A DNA stretch of 9,514 nucleotides from contig QHXU01000022.1 of assembly GCA_003223065.1 (NCBI GenBank), positions 5,043 through 14,556 on the forward strand. Reading direction: 5' to 3'. The DNA comes from Acidobacteriota bacterium (lineage in GTDB: Bacteria > Acidobacteriota > Terriglobia > Bryobacterales > Bryobacteraceae). Below the pieces are notes generated by a model, which had not been told where the DNA came from, searched no databases, and saw only the letters and a list, made by a program, of their open reading frames with translations. Every line of letters begins with the position of its first letter. The stretch's first letter is position 1. The position numbers and the translations under genes are program-made. Shown here piece after piece: positions 6,222 to 9,514 of this stretch.

Positions 6222-6440
6222 TTGCCAAAAGAAGACGCAATCGAAGTAATGGGCAAGGTGGTCGAGAAGTTCAAGGCTGGCATGTTCGGGATAGAAATCG
6301 ACGCAGGCAAGATAGTGCTGGCGACGATGGCCGGGAAGCTCCGACGCAATCGGATCAAGATCATGAATGGCGATAAGGTTTCGGTGGAACTCTCACCATA
6401 CGATTTGACGAAGGGCAGAATCACTTACCGCCACAAGTGA
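6222..6440 (+). CDS. infA: Translation initiation factor IF-1, divergent copy
   Basis: A 72-residue S1-like OB-fold protein, exactly the E. coli IF-1 length and alignable to it without gaps. Shared blocks are the N-terminal KED.IE, GDKVSVELSPYDLTKGRI near the C-terminus, and GK.R.N.I.I in the middle. IF-1 binds the 30S A site and assists IF-2/IF-3 at initiation. Several usually conserved positions differ: the LPN of the first turn reads FKA (17-19), R23 of MFR is G, H30 is K, H35 is T and S37 is A (numbering with Met1). The start is TTG, with GGAGG 5 bases upstream. It sits alone behind an RRM gene rather than in the ribosomal-protein (secY-rpmJ) neighbourhood usual for the main infA. That suggests an accessory paralog, but whether another copy exists cannot be seen here. 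Confidence 0.9.
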   Translation: MPKEDAIEVMGKVVEKFKAGMFGIEIDAGKIVLATMAGKLRRNRIKIMNGDKVSVELSPYDLTKGRITYRHK

Positions 6441-6702
6441 ACTCCCGGACTTTCGTGCCGGTGATTGGGATTATGGCGAGGATTGCTGTCTGCTCGTTGG
6501 TCGCCCTGCCCACAGTTTTCCGAACAATGGATTTCCAGGCGTTCGGATCGCCGTAGTAATCATTCCGGATGCGGGTTGGCCGTAGCGGCCAAGAACCGTT
6601 CCGCTGATGCGCCCGTCCCAAAAGACTTCGAAATTTATCGCACAAGGGATGCCCGACTTTCCGGACCACCAAAGGCACATTTTTGGTGAGAAAACCGGAG
6701 TT
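6441..6702. other. No recognised gene; probable tail of a decayed mobile cassette
   Basis: Between the IF-1 stop and the HTH-like gene end, two overlapping minus-strand frames are open across most of the stretch (containing, for example, DPNAWKSIVRKTVGRATNEQ). Neither has a recognisable family or ribosome-binding site. It may be 3' sequence carried along with the HTH-like remnant. A 4-bp CCGG repeat after the IF-1 stop is too short to call a terminator. Confidence 0.35.
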
Positions 6703-6957
6703 TCAAGAGCAAGCCTCCTCAACCACGGGACTGCAGGTGCGCTCAGAGATAGCATCTCGCCAACTCCGCACCGGCGGAAGAAACGGCAGCGATTCCTGAA
6801 TGTCCGGCGCCAGGTTCAGAAGATTCATGATCTGGGTCATCCGCGCCCGGCTCACCTTGCCCATTCGCGCAAGGTCCGCGTAGTCGGCAGCAGTGCCATT
6901 CTCAAGCAGCTCCTCGAAGCGAATCGCGAGCGCCATCAACCGGCTGATTCGAGGCAT
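6703..6957 (-). CDS. HTH-like protein of serine-recombinase/DUF2924-type cassettes, probably N-terminally truncated
   Basis: 84 residues from ATG at 6957. The sequence PRISRLMALAIRFEELL, then YADLARMGKVSRARMTQIMN, then LLNLAPDIQESLPFLPPV is a pattern I know from short HTH-type proteins coded beside serine recombinases and DUF2924 proteins in soil bacteria. The ADLARMGKVSRARMTQIMN stretch (about residues 27-45) reads as a helix-turn-helix. The frame stays open and protein-like upstream (ISFQITLNKLPPRRTRLKRH) up to a TAG at 7045-7047, which lies inside IS21-like repeats. The original N-terminus was therefore probably cut off there; if it is translated at all, ATG 6957 is the only candidate and it has no clear ribosome-binding site. 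No recombinase partner is present. The C-terminal tail (SERTCSPVVEEACS) is diverged. Family recognition is from memory, moderate; function unknown. Confidence 0.6.
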   Translation of the reverse strand: MPRISRLMALAIRFEELLENGTAADYADLARMGKVSRARMTQIMNLLNLAPDIQESLPFLPPVRSWRDAISERTCSPVVEEACS

Positions 6958-7043
6958 CCGCCCTGCGTGGCGCTTCAGCCGCGTGCGGCGCGGCGGGAGC
7001 TTGTTCAGCGTAATCTGGAACGAGATCAGGGACTGGCCCTCGG

Positions 7044-7094
7044 GCTAAAGCGGACAGATCATGTGCTAATTCCAGCAGACAGATCGTGTGTTAC
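7044..7094. repeat. Imperfect direct repeats with GGACAGATC core, IS21-like end
   Basis: GCGGACAGATCATGTGCTA (from 7050) is repeated as GCAGACAGATCGTGTGTTA (from 7075), with three differences over 19 bases. GCTAA/GTTAC blocks recur at 7044, 7065 and 7090, giving 21- and 25-base spacings. Serial short repeats of this kind are typical of IS21-family termini. The outer end would be near CCGACAG (7094-7100). No istAB genes are attached. The array interrupts the 5' part of the HTH-like gene and lies just upstream of the secreted-protein gene at 7174. Confidence 0.4.
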
Positions 7095-7173
7095 CGACAG
7101 CGGTGAATTTCACGGCCCGCGGCTGAACCCCAAATCAGCTATACTTCAGCAACACACCGAGAGTAGAAATTCA

Positions 7174-7572
7174 ATGAAGATCCAAAGACTTCTCATTGTC
7201 CTCACCATTCTCAATTTGGCACTCCTACTGACGCAGCTCTTCCAAGCGAGACCGACCTTGGCCCAGAGCGTCGCGCCGGTATTGCGCGGTAAGGGGCTCG
7301 AAATTGTCGATGATCAAGGCCGGATTCGAGCGAGTATCACCGTGCTACCAGGTTCAACGGCGAACAAGCAGCCGTTTCCTGAGACCGTGATCCTTCGGCT
7401 TATTGACGGGAAGGGGAAGCCTCTTGTGAAACTCGCCGCCTCAGAGCAGGGTTCAGTGCTCGGACTCCTTGGCGACTCTGAACCGACATATGCCCGAATC
7501 GAGGCGAATGGTGCAAGCACCTTCGTAAAGCTGACCAACAAGGACGGGCACGAGCAGGTAGTCAAGCCGTAG
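7174..7572 (+). CDS. Small secreted protein of unknown function
   Basis: 132 residues from ATG at 7174. The N-terminus is a classic signal peptide: basic MKIQR, hydrophobic LLIVLTILNLALLL, and a likely cleavage after ARPTLA (about residue 30). The mature part has LRGKGLEIVDDQGRIRASI, TVILRLIDGKGKPLVKL, EQGSVLGLLGDSEPTYARIE and ends KLTNKDGHEQVVKP. These repeating short beta-like units ('I.D..G..RA.I', 'L.D..G.P.VKL') resemble a family of small exported proteins I associate with Acidobacteriota, with no assigned function. The frame is open upstream but non-protein-like, so the signal peptide sets the start; the ribosome-binding site is weak (GAGAG). TATACT at 7140-7145 is a possible -10 but no -35 fits. 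It is monocistronic. Confidence 0.85.
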   Translation: MKIQRLLIVLTILNLALLLTQLFQARPTLAQSVAPVLRGKGLEIVDDQGRIRASITVLPGSTANKQPFPETVILRLIDGKGKPLVKLAASEQGSVLGLLGDSEPTYARIEANGASTFVKLTNKDGHEQVVKP

Positions 7573-7612
7573 ATCTGGTTCAGGCTAAAGCTTCGCAGGC
7601 TTGCCTCGAAAC

Positions 7613-7915
7613 CTACTCTTTTGTGGGACGGCAGTTTCCCGACACGCTGAGTCGTGCGGCTAGTCCATTCGAAAGAACGATGCCCTGCTGATACTGGAAG
7701 AAGGCGTGCGAGAACATGAACGCAAATCGCGGCGATTGGATCACGAAGGATCTCCGGCGAAGGCGCGTCGTCATCGACTGACAGGTGAAGAGCCTGTACA
7801 AAAATCCCGGCAGGCGATCGCAAGTCAGCAGGTGCTCTTGAACTTGTGCTGGCAATTCTGCGGCCAAAGCGTCTATGTGTTCGAACAGAGTACGATCCAC
7901 GTCACGGCACTTCAT
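7613..7915 (-). pseudogene. Decayed anti-sigma factor with zinc-finger N-terminus
   Basis: The minus strand starts at ATG 7915 with MKCRDVDRTLFEHIDALAAE, then VQEHLLTCDR. This is the H...C..C N-terminal layout of ZAS/zf-HC2-type anti-sigma factors. As written the second Cys is lost: TCDR is followed by LPGFLY. Removing one C in CGCCTGC restores TCDRC, and removing one T in the following T-run restores RDFVQALHLSVDDDAPSPE, the acidic/Pro linker expected after the finger. Two single-base insertions about a dozen bases apart therefore break the gene. The written frame ends at 7613 with no membrane segment, and the corrected frame decays before the neighbouring 7174-7572 gene. The start is well supported by an AGGAGG site. 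It lies directly behind a sigma-factor-like remnant. The family is fairly sure; decay versus sequencing error is open. Confidence 0.6.
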
Positions 7916-8110
7916 GGATTTCCTCCTGCGACCCTCCTTCGGCGTGGTGTTGTAGTAATCGACGTAGCCGGTGGTAAGCCCGATGCGCTTTCTGAGAGAC
8001 GCACCCATAATGGCGAAACCGAAGTACGACGTTGCAATTTCTATATCTGGACCTTCACTCACCCTGGCGTGCAGTGCCGTCGCGATAGCCTCATCCGCGG
8101 ACAAGAGAAG
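7902..8110 (-). pseudogene. Possible ECF sigma factor region-4 remnant, frameshifted
   Basis: Just upstream of the anti-sigma start, one minus-strand frame reads ALHARVSEGPDIEIATSYFG, which resembles the 'L..VEG.SYEEIA..LG' of sigma-70 region 4. Another frame over the next bases reads KAHRAYHRLRRLLQHHAEGG, resembling the closing 'HRAR..LR..L' helix, and ends with a TGA that overlaps the anti-sigma start region (7902-7904). No single frame joins the parts, and the N-terminal region 2 is absent: the TPR lipoprotein gene occupies that side on the other strand. ECF sigma genes very often precede their anti-sigma partner, which supports the reading. The similarity is weak and by eye, so this is tentative. 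Confidence 0.4.
7922..7927 (-). promoter_or_regulatory. AGGAGG ribosome-binding site before the anti-sigma remnant
   Basis: A perfect AGGAGG on the minus strand, 6 bases before ATG at 7915. It is the strongest Shine-Dalgarno sequence noticed in the window, and it shows that the gene behind it, though now broken, was once a translated start. Confidence 0.75.
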
Positions 8111-8192
8111 ACAAGGCGACACCACAACATAATGAAAATGATTGTTCCTGCCGATATTCAACCGGTCCAACCGCATGACGATTAAAGGCCCG

Positions 8193-9074
8193 ATGAAGGA
8201 AACGTTGCGACCTGCGAATCGGCCCGGCTCTGCTTTGCTTCGCGGCCTCGCCGTGCTTTGTATCCTCAGTCTGCTCGGCGGTTGCGAAATGGGCCCGTCG
8301 ATGTTCCTTGGCGCCCGCGACCGCGAAATCAGCGATTCGACGCAAGCTGTCCAGTCCGCCCGCAATGATGTCGAACGCGCGAAAGCGTATTCATCGCGTG
8401 GCACAGCGTATTCGGAGAAGGCTCGCTATAGCCGGATCCTTAAGCTGATCCCCAGCGAGGAATATGAGCGTTTGTTTGATCTCGCAATGAAGGATCATAA
8501 CCAGGCGGTGGCACTCAATCCGAGCAGCGCAGAAGTGTACTTCAATCGGGGGCAGGCCAACTACGATCGCGGCACGCTGGACCTGGTGTATAACAAGGAA
8601 CCATGGCTAGTGGATCCCACCACCAAGTCATGGCTTGACGCGGCGGCCTCGGACTTCGAGAAGGCCATCGAGAAGGACCCCAAGAATTCGCTGGCGTTGG
8701 ACCGGCTTGGCCTAGCATATGAGCAGGCTGGCGAGGAGGACAATGCTGTCCGAGCTTATACACAGGAATTGGCTCTCGATCCTTTAGGGAAGCAGAGGCT
8801 GGCCGACGCATATTGCTTCTTCGGATTCCGGCATCAACAACAAAAAGAGTTTGCTGCCGCCGCAGCGGCGTACCAGAAATCGACCGAGTTCGGTGTCGCA
8901 GACGACAAATCCTGCCCCTACAACCCTCTCGAGAATGGGGTCGCGATCTACACGACCGAAACCCGCGAGTATGACAAGGCTTGGGAGATGGTCCACCAGG
9001 CACAGAAGGTGGGCCGGCGGATCTCACCCGAGGTGATCGAGCGGCTGAAGAAAGAATCCAGGCGCACCAATTGA
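8193..9074 (+). CDS. TPR-repeat lipoprotein
   Basis: 293 residues from ATG at 8193. The signal sequence MKETLRPANRPGSALLRG plus LAVLCILSLLGGC has a lipobox LGGC with the lipidated Cys at residue 31, so it is anchored in a membrane facing the periplasm. It contains TPR-like helical pairs: DHNQAVALNPSSAEVYFNRGQA (about 101-122), SDFEKAIEKDPKNSLALDRL (about 143-162) with GLAYEQAGEEDNAVRAYTQELALDP following, and AAAAAYQKSTEFG (about 212-224). TPR proteins act as protein-interaction scaffolds; the partner is unknown. Start choice: AAAGG lies 5 bases before ATG 8193, and that start leaves a normal lipoprotein signal. ATG 8175 and a TTG at 8142 are alternatives that lengthen the n-region. The 5' end abuts the sigma-factor remnant on the other strand. 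Confident on lipoprotein and TPR character. Confidence 0.85.
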   Translation: MKETLRPANRPGSALLRGLAVLCILSLLGGCEMGPSMFLGARDREISDSTQAVQSARNDVERAKAYSSRGTAYSEKARYSRILKLIPSEEYERLFDLAMKDHNQAVALNPSSAEVYFNRGQANYDRGTLDLVYNKEPWLVDPTTKSWLDAAASDFEKAIEKDPKNSLALDRLGLAYEQAGEEDNAVRAYTQELALDPLGKQRLADAYCFFGFRHQQQKEFAAAAAAYQKSTEFGVADDKSCPYNPLENGVAIYTTETREYDKAWEMVHQAQKVGRRISPEVIERLKKESRRTN

Positions 9075-9343
9075 TGCTGCGAGTTGTGTTAAGCTCGCGC
9101 GGGACCCGTTGACCCGACCTGAACCTTGCTGATCCTCTCGATATTCCCACCCATTGGATACCAGACAGACAACGCTTGAACGGGTACGCCGCCATATCAT
9201 AGAGGGGATACCGCCATGGATCGGGCAAGAGACTATCGCACAGCAATGTCATCGGAAAACAAGGAGAACTCGCGAAACTTCCTAGCTGGCGCGCGTCCGC
9301 TTTTCCTTTCGAAAGACATCCGACGGCCAATTCGAGGTTTTCC

Positions 9344-9514
9344 ATGGATTTCATGGAAAAGTATCGGGCAGAACGCGATCGGCTACGCGCTGAGATCGAA
9401 CGAAACAGAACGCCCGGGGCAGAGGGCTGAAGCCCAGGAGATTCGAGCGCGACGGCACGCCTATGAGCGCTTGCCGGGCAGCGTGAAGACGGAGATGAAC
9501 GAACTAGAAGTGTT
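9344..9514 (+). pseudogene. Charged helical protein start, frameshifted, runs off the window
   Basis: ATG at 9344, with GAGG 6 bases upstream, opens MDFMEKYRAERDRLRAEI and stops at TGA 9428-9430 after 28 residues. Dropping one G of the GGGG run just before the stop lets the frame continue as QRAEAQEIRARRHAYERL and PGSVKTEMNELEV to the window end, keeping the same Arg/Glu-rich coiled-coil character. This suggests either a real frameshift or a base-count error in the G run. The continuing frame is also open from an ATG at 9246 without a ribosome-binding site, but that upstream part looks less protein-like. No family is recognised. Confidence 0.35.

Noticed and set aside
7140..7145. TATACT -10 box before the secreted-protein gene
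   Set aside because: No -35-like sequence lies at 16-18 bases and there is no extended -10, so the evidence is too thin.
6607..7572. Reading the secreted-protein frame as a 321-residue protein starting at 6607
   Set aside because: The first 189 residues look non-coding and run antisense to the HTH-like gene. The signal peptide at 7174 marks the true start.
7613..8404. Long minus-strand open frame of 263 codons opposite the TPR gene start
   Set aside because: Only the middle part is protein-like. It passes through the real anti-sigma start at 7915 and through the antisense of the lipoprotein signal region, so it is a chance extension rather than one gene.
8542..9354. Minus-strand open frame of 270 codons antisense to the TPR lipoprotein
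   Set aside because: It is low-complexity, Ser/Arg/Pro-rich, has no family signal, and lies mostly opposite a clearly coding gene.
1..9514. CRISPR array, tRNA or rRNA genes
   Set aside because: No regularly spaced repeat array, cloverleaf or rRNA-like segment was noticed. The only repeats are the short pairs listed.

Overview
The window looks like an accessory, rearranged part of a GC-rich soil-bacterial chromosome. The best guess is an Acidobacteriota relative of the Solibacter/Bryobacter type. This rests on remnants of an Oar-like TonB-dependent receptor and of a small beta-barrel protein of a kind common there, on a short secreted protein familiar from that phylum, and on the many decayed insertion-sequence pieces. 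No rRNA, tRNA or CRISPR array was seen. The taxonomic guess is inference.

Left part (1-4300): four recognisable genes run leftward. They are a GMC-type flavin oxidoreductase cut by the window edge (1-971), a secreted subclass B3-like metallo-beta-lactamase with all six metal-ligand residues (1291-2130), an AadA/ANT-like nucleotidyltransferase starting at TTG (2563-3339), and a DUF4337-type membrane protein (3776-4300). The gaps between them are long, so each is probably its own transcription unit. The lactamase and the nucleotidyltransferase make a plausible environmental resistance pair, but no substrate can be proven from sequence. A weak rightward ORF lies at 3388-3795.

Middle (4372-5604) is a gene graveyard on the minus strand. 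The 3' end of an IS66 transposase gene, frameshifted and carrying a 15-bp tandem duplication, is joined in frame to a frameshifted beta-barrel outer-membrane protein fragment. That fragment is in turn joined to a piece of an Oar-like TonB-dependent receptor gene.

Next comes an intact rightward pair (5770-6440): a single-RRM glycine-rich RNA-binding protein, a hairpin, then a divergent translation initiation factor IF-1 starting at TTG. This is the most coherent functional unit. It suggests an accessory, possibly cold- or stress-linked, translation module.

Right part (6441-9514): a leftward remnant of an HTH-like protein familiar from serine-recombinase/DUF2924 cassettes is cut at its N-terminus by repeats that resemble an IS21-type end. 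Then come a short secreted protein (7174-7572, rightward), a decayed ECF sigma/anti-sigma pair (7613-8110, leftward) and a TPR lipoprotein (8193-9074, rightward). A charged, apparently frameshifted coding segment runs off the right edge. No clear new multi-gene system is visible; the RRM/IF-1 pair is the best candidate for follow-up.
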